32,965 bases of DNA from Bacteroidota bacterium (lineage in GTDB: Bacteria > Bacteroidota > Bacteroidia > Chitinophagales > Saprospiraceae). The position numbers and the translations under genes were made by a program. Below the pieces are notes generated by a model. The model was not told the origin of the DNA, did no database searches, and saw nothing but the letters and a program-made list of their open reading frames with translations. Location of the stretch: positions 1-32,965 of the forward strand of contig JAKQLF010000167.1 in NCBI GenBank assembly GCA_029567325.1, read 5' to 3'. This document shows positions 7,485 through 17,965 of the stretch, one piece after another. Within the stretch, counting starts at the first letter, position 1, and the number at the start of each line of letters is the position of its first letter.

Positions 7485-8378
7485 ATGCGAGCTTTAGTAA
7501 TATCTGGAGGTGGATCAAAAGGGGCATTTGCGGGCGGAGTTGCACAGTATCTCATCGAAGAAGAAAAAATAAAATATGACATTTTTGTAGGTTGTTCTAC
7601 AGGTAGTTTGTTGGTGCCTTTATTGGCCTTGGGTGAAATCAACAGGTTGCGAGACGCTTATACTTCAGTAACACAAAGTGATATTTACAGCATTTCCCCT
7701 TTCATTGTCAAAGAGTATGAAGACGGTACTTTTAAAAGCAGAATCAATCACGTCAATACGCTTTTGATGTTTGCTAAACGAAAGAAGACTTTTGGTGAAA
7801 CCAAAGCCTTACGCAAAACCATTACTAAAATACTTACGGAAGGATTATTTGAAAGAGCAAAAAGAGAAAACCTCAAAGTCGCTGTCACCGTCTCAAACCT
7901 CACATTAAATAAAGTTGAATTTAAATACCTGACCGATTTTGAATACGAGGATTTCATTGACTGGATGTGGGCTTCAACCTGTTTTGTTCCTTTCATGAGC
8001 ATCGTAGACAAAAATGGCTTTGAATATGCCGATGGAGGTTTTGGAAATTACATCCCAATAGAGGAAGCTATAGATGCTGGTGCAACAGAAGTAGACGTGA
8101 TCATTCTACGACCCAAACACCAGATGGTGAGAAAAACTGTTTCAAGAAATCCATTTGACATACTTCTCAATTCTATGGACTTCATGTTGCAACAAATCTC
8201 ACGAAACGATATACACATTGCACAATTGGAAAGTATTTACAATCCAAATATCAAAATAAGGCAGTTTTTTACACCAAGAGTGCTGACTGAACACTCTTTT
8301 TACTTTTATCCAAAGTTGATGAAAAAATGGTGGCAAGAAGGTTTTGATCATGCGAATACCATCGTGAATAACAAATAA
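7485..8378 (+). CDS. Patatin-like phospholipase
   Basis: This 297-residue enzyme is expected to hydrolyse acyl esters of (phospho)lipids with a Ser-Asp dyad. The oxyanion-hole motif GGGSKG is at 8-13. The nucleophile elbow is GCSTG (36-40, S38), and the catalytic Asp lies in DGG beginning at D183. All patatin motifs are thus present and correctly spaced. There is no signal peptide, so it is probably cytoplasmic or membrane-peripheral, as are the short RssA-like members. It follows the membrane protein gene by 6 bp and converges with the giant secreted protein gene, with 7 bp between their stops. Confidence 0.9.
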   Translation: MRALVISGGGSKGAFAGGVAQYLIEEEKIKYDIFVGCSTGSLLVPLLALGEINRLRDAYTSVTQSDIYSISPFIVKEYEDGTFKSRINHVNTLLMFAKRKKTFGETKALRKTITKILTEGLFERAKRENLKVAVTVSNLTLNKVEFKYLTDFEYEDFIDWMWASTCFVPFMSIVDKNGFEYADGGFGNYIPIEEAIDAGATEVDVIILRPKHQMVRKTVSRNPFDILLNSMDFMLQQISRNDIHIAQLESIYNPNIKIRQFFTPRVLTEHSFYFYPKLMKKWWQEGFDHANTIVNNK

Positions 8379-8390
8379 TTGATTGTTATT
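8367..8390. terminator. AT-rich hairpin at a convergent gene junction
   Basis: AATAACAA (8367-8374) and TTGTTATT (8383-8390) form an 8-bp stem with an 8-nt loop, spanning the stops of the patatin gene (plus) and the adhesin-like gene (minus). It could end transcription from both sides, but there is no long T tract and the stem is weak. Confidence 0.3.
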
Positions 8391-11300
8391 TGATCACGGT
8401 GATGTCTCGTTTTGTTTCAAATATATTCCCGTTTTTGAGCTTGGCTCTTATATAAACAGCATATACTCCAGGCAAAAGCGCATCCCCTTTCAAACTTGGG
8501 TTCCAGCCATCTCCTGGAAGTCCAGGAACTAGGTCTAGTCTATTCCAGACCATATTTCCCCAACGATCAAAAATGGATACTTGTTCTACCATTTCAACAC
8601 CTTGATTGTCTGGTAAGAAAAAAACCGAATTGACAGTCATGGCGGCACTAGTAGAAATGATATTTGGCAAAGGCCAATCTATAGACTCCGCAACAAAGAT
8701 CTGCATCGTATCATAAACAGGGCATCCTAGCGTATCAATCAATTCTGCAACCACGATTCCTGAAATCAGTCCGTCAAAATCAATAGATGCACAATTGGTA
8801 CATATTTCTTCTCCATTGAAAAACCAATTGACTGATCCTACTAAGTTACTCGCAAGGTTGGTGTTGTAATTTATAGGCAACACATCACCTAGCCTCAAAC
8901 TTGTATCTGCAGGAAGAAAAACTTCAAAAAATAAAGCCGATGGAACATTGATGCTTTTGATTAGCTCACAGCCATATAAATCTGCCAATGTTACTATGTA
9001 TTGTCGAGCTATAAGGCCAGCTATCAATGAATCGCTAATCACATCTCCAGGTCTGTTGATACTGATTTTATATGGGCCGATACCTCCAATTACATTTACG
9101 AGTTCGATTTGTCCATCGTTGTCTCCTACACATGTTGGAGCTTTGGGAAATGCATTGAATTCAACCAAAGTACTGCTTTCTTGAACTATAGTAATAGAAG
9201 AAGTATCAAAACAATTATTGATCAAATCCTTGATAATCAGAGAGTAAGTGCCAGGCTTGGTAACTTCAACGATGCTGTCAGAAGGTGAACCAGAGAAAGT
9301 GCCTCCCGAAAAAGTCCACGTATATTCTAATCTGGAGGGATCAAAATGATTGATTTCGCTGATGAGATTGACCTCCGTATTTTTACATAATAAAGGCGTT
9401 TCTTGACTGATGTTGACGATGGAAGGTTGATTTTGGTCGATGGTGATAGTGCGCATAAATGTATCAAAACAGTTGAGGCTTCTTTCTACGATCAGTGTAT
9501 AATCACCTGCTAACCGGCTACTAAACGTTGGAATAGTGTCAAGCCGTTGATTATCTGGCGTAAGCCAGTAATAGTTGATATTTGGCGTACTTATATTTGC
9601 GGTCAAAGTGGTAGAATCAGGATCACACAAGATGTTTAATCCGTCAATGGACGCATTTGTCACTCTCAAATCTGGTACAATGGTAAAGCTAGCTTGCGCT
9701 TGACAATTTTCTTGTGATAAGACATTGACCACTATTCTCCCAGGAACGGTGGTTGCCAAAGTATCCATTGTGGAAAGGACGGCCGTCGGGCTTATCCAAC
9801 GATACAGTTTTAGAGGTTGATCTGAAGTCACAGTTACAATAGCAGAATCCCCGTTACAAGGTATAAAAACTGTATCTGGCACACTGATGACAGGAATTCG
9901 TTTATCATCTACTATGGTAATGGAGTCAGAAGCAATACAACCGTTGCGTTCAATAGCAGTTAGAACATAATTTCCTGCCACAGTCACTCTTAAATCTTTT
10001 AAAACCGATGCATAAGTTCCTGGTCCCTTCCATTTATATTCTATGATATTGGTGATGCTATCGACATTGATTTGAGCAAACGATCTGAAGCAAGTCAAAG
10101 AATCGGACCTCAAAGAAAAGCTGGGTGGCATTGTATCAATAGCTACAGTAATTGAGTCAGTAACAAGACACTTGTTTGATGATCTAATGGTTGCAAAATA
10201 AGTACCCGGACGACTTACAGAATATAAACTGTCTATTCGGATGGTGCTGCTGTCTGGTCCCATCCATGAGATATCCAACAAAGGTTTGTCAATTGAAAAA
10301 CCAATTGAAACACCAGGGCTAAAACAAGTAATGGTATCTGAAATTTTTCTCAAAACCACTGGAGGAATAGAATCTCTCCCTACAATAATGCTATCATTGT
10401 AAACACATCCCAGAATACTCGTCATTTCAAAAGAATAAGTACCGGGTAAAGTTGGTTCATAGGTGAGCACACCATCTGCAATGGGTTCAGGTCCAGTCCA
10501 AACGATGGTTTGAAGGTTTTGCGTGTCGGTCAAAGCTATGAAGCCTTTTTCGCAACCTACCACTTCAGAAATTGCATTGTATTGTACAGTATCTCTCAAA
10601 TCCAGTACTGTGATGGAGTCTCTGATGATACAACCACGATTGTCAGTACTAGTGAAAGAATATATTCCTGGTGTGGTAACATTCAGTGTATCTGTATTGC
10701 TTGCCAAAATGCTAGTGTCTCTCCTCCAAACTACGTTGCGCACTAGCTCCGAGCTCGAAAAACTAATTGTTGGTATTGGATTGGTACATTCGATATCTTT
10801 GGGAAGTAGGTTGATAATAGGTGCAAGAGTGTCAAAAGCCAATCTGATGGTTTGGGGAGGCGACATACAGTTATTGGAGGGTCGCACAGCTCTGACTGTG
10901 AAAACACCATTGGTGTTATTGAAGTTGAACTCTGGTCTGCCAATTCTCACTTGAGCATTGTTGGAGAATACAGCAGATCCTCCCGACCAAACAAATCGAT
11001 CACCCGCATTGTCTGAGCGCGCAGTAATCAGAATTGAAAAATTGTTGTCGCAGTATATAGTATCAAAAGCTTTTACCGCCACGGTATCCAAAATCGGCAA
11101 AATGACGTCGTGGATAATGGTAAAGGTGTCTTTGAGATTACAACCTTTGAGCGTGGTCAATTTATAAACGTAAGTACCTTCTTGTAAGTCATCAATCGTG
11201 AGCATATTGGAGGTAAATCCATTTGGCCCTGTCCATTCTATGCCTTGCATTTTACTAAGAGTGTCTATACTCACAGCAATAGAGGCTGTAGAATTGGTTG

Positions 11301-13860
11301 TACATGTTTTTTTCGTAATGACAGAATCCAAAACCGGTAAATCTCTTTCGTCGCCAACTTGAATTTCTTTTTTAATGATGCAATTGGTCGTTCTATCTAT
11401 TGCGTGCACCCTATATATACCCGGTTCTTGAACCAAAGCGATGGCTTGATTTAAAGGTGATATGATGGGTGGGGATAATGAATCAATCCACACATATCTG
11501 TAATTCATGGTGTCTTGCGGAATGAGCTGTATCGTATCCATCGAACAGTCCACGATGATGTCTGGTGCAAAAGTAGGATCTGCTACAGAAATGAAAAGGG
11601 TGATGTTTGCTGTATCTCTACTTGCACATCCGTTTGCAAATCTTGCTTCCCCAAAGTATTGACCGACAGCAGAGACGGTAGGAACAGCTTCAGATGAATT
11701 AAAATTGAAAGGACCATTCCAAGAATATGTGGCGGTTGCAATTTGTTGTGTGAGCTTGAGTTGCACGGTATTCATGACACAACTGATGCTGTCATCAGCC
11801 ACATCAAACACTGGAAATTCGTTTCGTTGTGTGATTTGAATGTTGGTATTTGGAGCGTCACAACCACTGGCAGATGTAAAACTCAAACTATAAGCTCCAT
11901 CAATCAAAACTCTTTGCTGCAAACCATTGGGTGTAAAAACGGCACCACCTGGTCCATTCCAGATTAGCGTTCCTGCAGGTCTGTCAGCGACAGCTTGAAC
12001 CCATACTTCATTACCTCTACAAAATGTTTCTAAACTTACATTAGGGATATAACTCGTATCGCGGACATTCACTATTGCACTCACAGGACATCCATTCCTA
12101 GTCATAACTGCGTCTACCTTATAAATACCCGTGGAAACCACATTCTCTGGAAAACTTACAGTTTCAAAAACCCCGGATGTTTCGTTTCTATGAAAATAGT
12201 TGGATGTTGTGCTAAAAATAGATGCATTATTGATGCTCAATGAAGTACTCCTATTTCTACAGTCAAAATCCATTGGATTGGCGACAAGTTGTGGCAAGGT
12301 TGTGGCTGTGTCTATGGCTACGCTTACAGATACAGGAACAATACAGCCATCAGCGTGTGTAACAAGACCATTGTAATTACCTGGAATGCCTATGGAAAGT
12401 CCATCCGGTGGTAATGGGCTCCCAACTCCCATCCAATCAATGTTTGTGATCGCAAATGAAGATGAAGTTGTCACCCGAAGTGTGGCCAAAGGTTCAGTGC
12501 AAGTTATAGTATCTGTATTTACTGTCAAGGTAGGTGTTGTGGGATCGTATTCGATGGTTAAACTAGTCATGTCCGTGCATCCTTGATCATTGACAACCAA
12601 ATTGTAAGTTCCTATTCTATCAATATTGGCCGTATCCAAATTACTGGAAGTAATATTTCCATCTGTGCTAGACCAGGTATAGGTTGCTAAATTGGTATAC
12701 CCAGTTTTAACGGCAGTCAACTGTATGGAACTGAGATTACATGCCAAGTTTGGATTGTCTGCAACAATGGAAGGATTGAGATCAATGACTTTAAGATCGA
12801 TCACATAAATGGTGTCACACAAGTTTGGATCGACAGAAGAAACTGGTACATAAAAAGTGTCCTGTGTCGTGAAACTTAGGTTCCTAAATTGATAAGAACT
12901 ACCATTACAAATTGGTGTGGGAGTAATAAATACGGAGTCTTTCACGGGTTTTGCAATGAGATCGATGCAAGTATTGGATACTGCTCCACAAAGTCCGAGT
13001 CTGGCAAATTCTGATCCAAAATCACCTTGATTGATGATAGAACCAACTATCGGCAGTTTTGCTGTATCCAAGGCTAAAACACTAAATTGACAAACTTTAT
13101 AGGTCCCAGGTGACAATTGGTTGAGGTCCAATGTGTTTCCAGAATACGCTTCTATTCTGGTTCCACTGGTTATCACGTATCTATTGATGTATTGAGGAGA
13201 TGGAGATTGTCCTTGTGGAAATCTTGTGATGGCACCAAAATTATACGTTTCATTGGTGCAATAGCTATCACTGGCTATGGTAAAAGTACCTGCTCTTGTG
13301 TCGCAAAATTGTGTGTTAATATTTTTGGAATTACAAAATTCAATCGAAATACAAGCCAGGGTTCCCACATCAAACTGTGATACATCTTCTATCTCAAGCA
13401 CCCAAGTACCATTGATTTGGCCCGTATTTAAACTCTCAAAGCAGCCGTTGTATGGATAATAACTGCCACCAATTTGTGAGCCAAACCAAATTTGATCGTT
13501 GTCCCATCTGGCGCTATACCCCAATGCTGGAACAGCTGTAGCCATACATTGTACCAAAGATATGTTGTATTCTATTGGTGGGAAAGAAGGATTGGAAGGC
13601 GCAGTTGCAGGTCCCAAGAGATCAATTTTTTGACCGCTTGGTGATACCAGACTCATCCGCAATTGATTGATAGACTCGTGGTTGAACTGCAAGTCTATCT
13701 TACAAATTTTGTCATTGGTGAGATCTGTCGTAGCACCAGAAATGATGATAGGAATAGTTACAAAACGATCATCTGGAATACTGAAATTTTGCAGAATACA
13801 GGATTGTGCTGTGATCTGACAAGACAAAAGAATTAGCAATAAAAGTACAAAAGCTCTCAA
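8386..13860 (-). CDS. Giant T9SS-exported adhesin-like protein with P-domain, Ig-like repeats, SprB repeat and type-B sorting domain
   Basis: This 1824-residue protein begins with a signal peptide (to about residue 19). A proprotein-convertase P-domain-like region follows (about 20-178, ending in GTWVLEIED...C). From about 285 to 1550 come roughly 15 Ig/PKD-like repeats of 80-90 residues. Each has a central Trp, often WxGP (WNGPGG, WTGPNG, WMGPDS, WKGPGT), a conserved Cys and a GxY strand near the end. A SprB-type repeat is at about 1560-1640 (CVGDNDGQIEL...GGIGPY). The last ~90 residues (from about 1735) are the gliding-motility-associated C-terminal domain: VSIFDRWGNMVW, LLPGVYAVYI, ending ITVIK. 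It should be exported by T9SS and held at or released from the cell surface, perhaps for adhesion or gliding. No catalytic domain was recognised. Confidence 0.88.
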   Translation of the reverse strand: MRAFVLLLLILLSCQITAQSCILQNFSIPDDRFVTIPIIISGATTDLTNDKICKIDLQFNHESINQLRMSLVSPSGQKIDLLGPATAPSNPSFPPIEYNISLVQCMATAVPALGYSARWDNDQIWFGSQIGGSYYPYNGCFESLNTGQINGTWVLEIEDVSQFDVGTLACISIEFCNSKNINTQFCDTRAGTFTIASDSYCTNETYNFGAITRFPQGQSPSPQYINRYVITSGTRIEAYSGNTLDLNQLSPGTYKVCQFSVLALDTAKLPIVGSIINQGDFGSEFARLGLCGAVSNTCIDLIAKPVKDSVFITPTPICNGSSYQFRNLSFTTQDTFYVPVSSVDPNLCDTIYVIDLKVIDLNPSIVADNPNLACNLSSIQLTAVKTGYTNLATYTWSSTDGNITSSNLDTANIDRIGTYNLVVNDQGCTDMTSLTIEYDPTTPTLTVNTDTITCTEPLATLRVTTSSSFAITNIDWMGVGSPLPPDGLSIGIPGNYNGLVTHADGCIVPVSVSVAIDTATTLPQLVANPMDFDCRNRSTSLSINNASIFSTTSNYFHRNETSGVFETVSFPENVVSTGIYKVDAVMTRNGCPVSAIVNVRDTSYIPNVSLETFCRGNEVWVQAVADRPAGTLIWNGPGGAVFTPNGLQQRVLIDGAYSLSFTSASGCDAPNTNIQITQRNEFPVFDVADDSISCVMNTVQLKLTQQIATATYSWNGPFNFNSSEAVPTVSAVGQYFGEARFANGCASRDTANITLFISVADPTFAPDIIVDCSMDTIQLIPQDTMNYRYVWIDSLSPPIISPLNQAIALVQEPGIYRVHAIDRTTNCIIKKEIQVGDERDLPVLDSVITKKTCTTNSTASIAVSIDTLSKMQGIEWTGPNGFTSNMLTIDDLQEGTYVYKLTTLKGCNLKDTFTIIHDVILPILDTVAVKAFDTIYCDNNFSILITARSDNAGDRFVWSGGSAVFSNNAQVRIGRPEFNFNNTNGVFTVRAVRPSNNCMSPPQTIRLAFDTLAPIINLLPKDIECTNPIPTISFSSSELVRNVVWRRDTSILASNTDTLNVTTPGIYSFTSTDNRGCIIRDSITVLDLRDTVQYNAISEVVGCEKGFIALTDTQNLQTIVWTGPEPIADGVLTYEPTLPGTYSFEMTSILGCVYNDSIIVGRDSIPPVVLRKISDTITCFSPGVSIGFSIDKPLLDISWMGPDSSTIRIDSLYSVSRPGTYFATIRSSNKCLVTDSITVAIDTMPPSFSLRSDSLTCFRSFAQINVDSITNIIEYKWKGPGTYASVLKDLRVTVAGNYVLTAIERNGCIASDSITIVDDKRIPVISVPDTVFIPCNGDSAIVTVTSDQPLKLYRWISPTAVLSTMDTLATTVPGRIVVNVLSQENCQAQASFTIVPDLRVTNASIDGLNILCDPDSTTLTANISTPNINYYWLTPDNQRLDTIPTFSSRLAGDYTLIVERSLNCFDTFMRTITIDQNQPSIVNISQETPLLCKNTEVNLISEINHFDPSRLEYTWTFSGGTFSGSPSDSIVEVTKPGTYSLIIKDLINNCFDTSSITIVQESSTLVEFNAFPKAPTCVGDNDGQIELVNVIGGIGPYKISINRPGDVISDSLIAGLIARQYIVTLADLYGCELIKSINVPSALFFEVFLPADTSLRLGDVLPINYNTNLASNLVGSVNWFFNGEEICTNCASIDFDGLISGIVVAELIDTLGCPVYDTMQIFVAESIDWPLPNIISTSAAMTVNSVFFLPDNQGVEMVEQVSIFDRWGNMVWNRLDLVPGLPGDGWNPSLKGDALLPGVYAVYIRAKLKNGNIFETKRDITVIK

Positions 13861-14252
13861 ATCGACCTTTTAGGGAAATTGAATAAATAAATTTAAATCT
13901 GACCCTCCAAGCAGAAACGCATTTTACAACGTCAATAATATACGATTGCATAATAGAAAAAGGATTTAATGCGCTCATTTTGATTGCATTGCCTCTTGTT
14001 GTAATAATTGTTACGTTGTATCTCGCTACAAAATCACATACATTACCACTTGGATAATTTTCTATTATTCAATTTACTGTATTATTTTATGCTAAATTGA
14101 ATAGATATTTTGTTGCTATGGGACTCCAAAGAAACAAAATAAGGATTGATTTATGAAAGAAATTTGTAATAAATTAAATCCTCAAAATTCTATTAAAAAT
14201 TAATGGTTGGTATTCATGGATTTAGCTAGAAAAAATCTTTGAAACCAATAGT
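13861..14252. other. Intergenic, no gene seen
   Basis: This 392-bp AT-rich spacer lies between two minus-strand genes. It holds the promoter region of the giant protein gene on the right side of its start, and the 3' flank of the GH172 gene. I see no RNA gene, no strong terminator hairpin and no credible ORF; frames that enter here are extensions of shadows of the neighbouring genes. Confidence 0.5.
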
Positions 14253-15428
14253 TTATAATCGCTCAGAAACACTTTTTAAAGGCTCAAGATTGCTGCTGGT
14301 TTTATCCAAATAAAAATAAGATGTTGCAGAATAATCATCAATTCTATAAAAATTGACCCAACCGTTTGGGAAATCTTCGTGCATTACATCTAAAGGTTCG
14401 TCTAGTAAACGTCTAAATTTACTATCTAGATGAACAGAAATGGGCTTTGTTTGCACCTGTTTTTTGATCAGCTCACGATAAATATCTCTGTTGCAACCTC
14501 CAATTTGTTGCATGCTACATGAAATATCAGTTTTGAAATAGATTTGGTCTGGAATGTGATACCTGTAAAATGTATATTGACTCAAGCTATCTGATGCTAC
14601 GGTACAACCTTGGTATCTATTGGAATAAGTACCTAATCCCCAACCAGTGCCAATGTAATCTTCTGCGCCTGTGCCGTTGATTGTGGGATATTGAGCGTCG
14701 CCATCTTTATAGATTTTTACTTCCCCTTCTCCCCACCACGATTCTTTCATATTTTTATCGGCATTAACGCCCATATTTACACCGAGATACCGGCCCTTAC
14801 CAATTGTTTTGGGTAAAAACACGTAGTCTTCTCCAAGTTTCGAGGTTTTTTGTCTTGACCAAAATGCATGAAAATACATTGCATTGGTGGGCATACTTTC
14901 CAAAATGACAAAATCTATATCATAATAAAACATGTGCAAATCTTTATCACTTTCATTGACCACTTGAACTTTTGCACCTGATTTGTATGGCATTGGTATG
15001 TAACAATTGAATGAGCGACCCTCCGGACTGGTGAATAATTCGGATTCGAATTTGGCGGTCATTCCCAGACCTACACCAAAAAAATCACCCAAAGGAACGT
15101 CTACTGCAGGTTTTATATCACCATCCCAAAACATTTGCAATCGCAAAGACCGCAACATTTGCGGACTTCTGTCATTCAAAGTCATCCATATTCTTTGGAT
15201 TTCACCAGCACCTTTTACATCCAATAATATTTTTGTTGCCCCTTTTTTGATGCTTTCAAATGCATTTCCTTTTGCCCCCTTATTTGTTTGTCCGCCTTGT
15301 CCGATAGTTCCATTGAGATTTTCAAAACTGCTGACCCTTGAGTCCTTGTTCTCATACTCATATAATTTTTGACCATAAGACTCTTGAAGCAAAAAAAAGA
15401 TTGCAATGGTGACTATAAACCTATTCAT
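14253..15428 (-). CDS. Secreted GH172 (DUF2961) glycoside hydrolase-like protein
   Basis: The 391-residue product has a signal peptide (MNRFIVTIAIFFLLQESYGQ) and is a DUF2961 protein over nearly its whole length. Members of this family (GH172) include difructose-anhydride synthases/hydrolases and arabinofuranosidases. Recognisable blocks are GEIQRIWMTL, VPLGDFFGVG, FNCYIPMPY, WWGEGEVKIY (E234, E236) and NGTGAEDYIGTGWGLG (E256). Two glutamates about 20 residues apart fit the catalytic pair reported for GH172, although the exact assignment here is by pattern only. The enzyme should act outside the inner membrane on fructose- or arabinose-containing glycans; the substrate is not deducible. It stands alone, without a SusC/SusD pair or sugar regulator nearby. 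Confidence 0.85.
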   Translation of the reverse strand: MNRFIVTIAIFFLLQESYGQKLYEYENKDSRVSSFENLNGTIGQGGQTNKGAKGNAFESIKKGATKILLDVKGAGEIQRIWMTLNDRSPQMLRSLRLQMFWDGDIKPAVDVPLGDFFGVGLGMTAKFESELFTSPEGRSFNCYIPMPYKSGAKVQVVNESDKDLHMFYYDIDFVILESMPTNAMYFHAFWSRQKTSKLGEDYVFLPKTIGKGRYLGVNMGVNADKNMKESWWGEGEVKIYKDGDAQYPTINGTGAEDYIGTGWGLGTYSNRYQGCTVASDSLSQYTFYRYHIPDQIYFKTDISCSMQQIGGCNRDIYRELIKKQVQTKPISVHLDSKFRRLLDEPLDVMHEDFPNGWVNFYRIDDYSATSYFYLDKTSSNLEPLKSVSERL

Positions 15429-15625
15429 GATTTATAAAGTTGGTAGTGGTGAAATAAGATTTGAACCTTGAAATTTAAAAAATAATTTTGATTTCTGAAG
15501 CATTTCTACTCACATTTCTGAAATGGTCAAAGTTGAGTTTGTGCTTTTGGAAAAGGCAGTAAATAAGACTTAGTCTCCAATTTCATCAAGCGGAGTACTT
15601 TCTTGGATTTATGGAAAGTAGGATT

Positions 15626-17866
15626 TTATAGTTTTGAAAAACGCATTGTTGTGTGTTGATTGGAAGTCAACATCTGCAAAAAATAAACCCCTGGTCTTAG
15701 TTGTTGAATATCTAGTCTTTCCACTTCATTGTAAAACTGTCCTTTTTGTAATATTTGACCAGCGCTGTTTGAAATTAAATACTGACTATTTTCCTTGATT
15801 CCTGCTACCATAATTTCTGCAGCGGCCGGATTTGGGTAAATTTTATATTCACTTTGGTTAGTAGGGGAGGAAACACTTGTTATGGGGTCGCCAATAACAA
15901 TGTCTGAACCAAAGTAAGTAAGTCCGCCTCTTTCATTACCAATCATGAAATCCAATTTACCATCATTATTGAGGTCAGCTACAGCGGCATTGAGTCGCTT
16001 ACCGATACTTTTTGGTAAAATATTTCGCTTGAGTAAAACAAAAGGTATCGTAGGGTCAGCTGATTGTGCAACAAAAAGACTGAGACTATCAGAGTTGTTG
16101 CCCATCAAAAGGTACATTTGGCCAGAGGAAACAAAGACTTCTGGTGAACCATTTTGTGTTGCAAAATTATTATTGCTGAATAGTTTGCCAAGATTGTCAG
16201 TGTTGGGCAATTCATTACTTAAATCGTCAAAAAAGGGAGCATTTTTACTGCCTTTATTTTTATAAAAATTGAGACTATTATTGCTTTCTCCAATGATGAA
16301 ATCCAAGAGGCCATCACCATCAAAATCATAGATAACGGGTGAAGAATTGGGCCCTACAAAAATATTTTGAAAATCAGTGGTTATGAGCCTGAAATTGGTT
16401 TTACCTTGGTCCAATCCCTCATTTTGGAAATACAATATTCCACCTTGCGAATTTCCCACAAAGAGATCTGCATCGCCATCACCGTCTAAGTCACCTAAAC
16501 ATGGAGCAAGACGACTCAAGGTATTGGGAAAAGCAGACAATTGTAAAAAGTCTTCGTTTGTTAATTCAAATGCAGGGCTATTTTTTGTTCCAATGTTTGT
16601 AAACAAGAACATTCTATTTTGTCTCGTTTGACCTGCTTCTCCAACGCCATTTGTACCTACAATGATGTCCAACAATCCATCACCATTGTAGTCATAAAAT
16701 GCAGGATGACTGCCGACACTTGTAATCAGCATATCATCAACCAGAAAATTTTTTGTGGTTAATTTATATTCAGGTTTACATGCTTCACCTTCATTGAGAT
16801 ACAACCACACATTGTTCCTATTTTGTCCGTTTCCAGATTCATTGGAAGCAACAATGACATCTTTTTTTCCGTCATTATTTACATCAAAAACATAGGCTGC
16901 GGGGAAAATTCGGACTCTGACAGGCTCATTTGTCACAGGCCATCGTGCATCTTGCTCCGTCATCCAACTACTTTTTGCTGTACCCCCATTTTTAAGAAAT
17001 GTTAAATACTCAGCTCCTATGTCTCCCAAAAAAATATCTACATCTCCATCGCAATCAATATCTGATGCTGTCACGGTCGATCCCGAATGTCTGTCTCCAG
17101 GTCTACTGTTACCTTTGATGAAACTTGCACAATCTTGACCATTATTACTCAGCACAATGGTTTCGGAAAATTGATTTTCCACAAATTTGCCAAAGCAGTT
17201 TTCTTCAAAAGTCATGATAAAAGTGTCTCTGCCCATGCCTTGCTCTATGGCTTTGTTGAGATAAAGTTGCAGAAAACTCCCATCTGGTTCGAATGATAAA
17301 ATATCCATATCTCCGTCATTATCTACATCTTCAATTCCAGTAAGGTCAATGATGGATGCATAGATATTTGAAACTATATTGTTGAATTTATAAGTCAAAA
17401 CATCAACTGCGAATTCAGGGTTTTTAATTTTTTCAAATGTTAGTTGATTATTTTTCCTACTACCTCGCCACACTTCTATCCCTGCTATTCCCAATACATC
17501 TGGAGCTTTAAAAATATCCTCAACCCCGTCACTATTGAAATCTTTGAGTAGACACCAAGTATGAATATTTGGAAAAAAAGATTCGTATTGAGGTGCATAT
17601 TCGTAGTTTATTTCACCGATACCACCTTTATTCAAATACGTCATTTTGACGTTGCCATTTCTATCAAAAATAAACAAATCATTTTTCCCATCATTATCCA
17701 GATCTATTTGGGAAAATTGAGGTGCGGACAGACCACCTACAAATGCTGCATTCAATGTTTTTCCATTGACTATAATTGGTACATCAATTGGTGTCAAATT
17801 TTGAGCAGAAAGGAAATTCGATACAGAGATGAGGAGGTATATAAATATGCTTAAGTTTAATTTCAT
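15626..17866 (-). CDS. T9SS-exported FG-GAP/VCBS repeat protein with type-A sorting domain
   Basis: This 746-residue protein has a signal peptide ending near FLSAQ and at least nine calcium-binding DxDxDG-type motifs. Examples are DLDNDGKNDLF, DVDNDGDMDIL, DIDCDGDVDIF, DYNGDGLLDII, DLDGDGDADLF and DLNNDGKLDFM. They mark FG-GAP/VCBS blades, probably forming a seven- or eight-bladed propeller. The C-terminal ~75 residues begin with YKIYPNPA and end with LRPGVYFLQM...MRFSKL, the Por-secretion type-A sorting domain. Export across the outer membrane by T9SS and surface anchoring are expected. A binding or adhesive role is likely, but no enzyme domain is seen. No functional neighbour is evident. 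Confidence 0.88.
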   Translation of the reverse strand: MKLNLSIFIYLLISVSNFLSAQNLTPIDVPIIVNGKTLNAAFVGGLSAPQFSQIDLDNDGKNDLFIFDRNGNVKMTYLNKGGIGEINYEYAPQYESFFPNIHTWCLLKDFNSDGVEDIFKAPDVLGIAGIEVWRGSRKNNQLTFEKIKNPEFAVDVLTYKFNNIVSNIYASIIDLTGIEDVDNDGDMDILSFEPDGSFLQLYLNKAIEQGMGRDTFIMTFEENCFGKFVENQFSETIVLSNNGQDCASFIKGNSRPGDRHSGSTVTASDIDCDGDVDIFLGDIGAEYLTFLKNGGTAKSSWMTEQDARWPVTNEPVRVRIFPAAYVFDVNNDGKKDVIVASNESGNGQNRNNVWLYLNEGEACKPEYKLTTKNFLVDDMLITSVGSHPAFYDYNGDGLLDIIVGTNGVGEAGQTRQNRMFLFTNIGTKNSPAFELTNEDFLQLSAFPNTLSRLAPCLGDLDGDGDADLFVGNSQGGILYFQNEGLDQGKTNFRLITTDFQNIFVGPNSSPVIYDFDGDGLLDFIIGESNNSLNFYKNKGSKNAPFFDDLSNELPNTDNLGKLFSNNNFATQNGSPEVFVSSGQMYLLMGNNSDSLSLFVAQSADPTIPFVLLKRNILPKSIGKRLNAAVADLNNDGKLDFMIGNERGGLTYFGSDIVIGDPITSVSSPTNQSEYKIYPNPAAAEIMVAGIKENSQYLISNSAGQILQKGQFYNEVERLDIQQLRPGVYFLQMLTSNQHTTMRFSKL

Positions 17867-17965
17867 CGATTAGCCTGATTAGTATCGTTATTTAAGGAAC
17901 GCTCAAAAAGATATTTAGTTATAATCGGGCGTGAAATATGGTAAGAAAATGACATCTTAAACTGT

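Noticed and set aside
10523-10954. 143-codon plus-strand ORF inside the giant T9SS gene
   Set aside because: It is antisense to a gene with clear domain structure, has no recognisable motif, and low-complexity repeats on the other strand explain the open frame.
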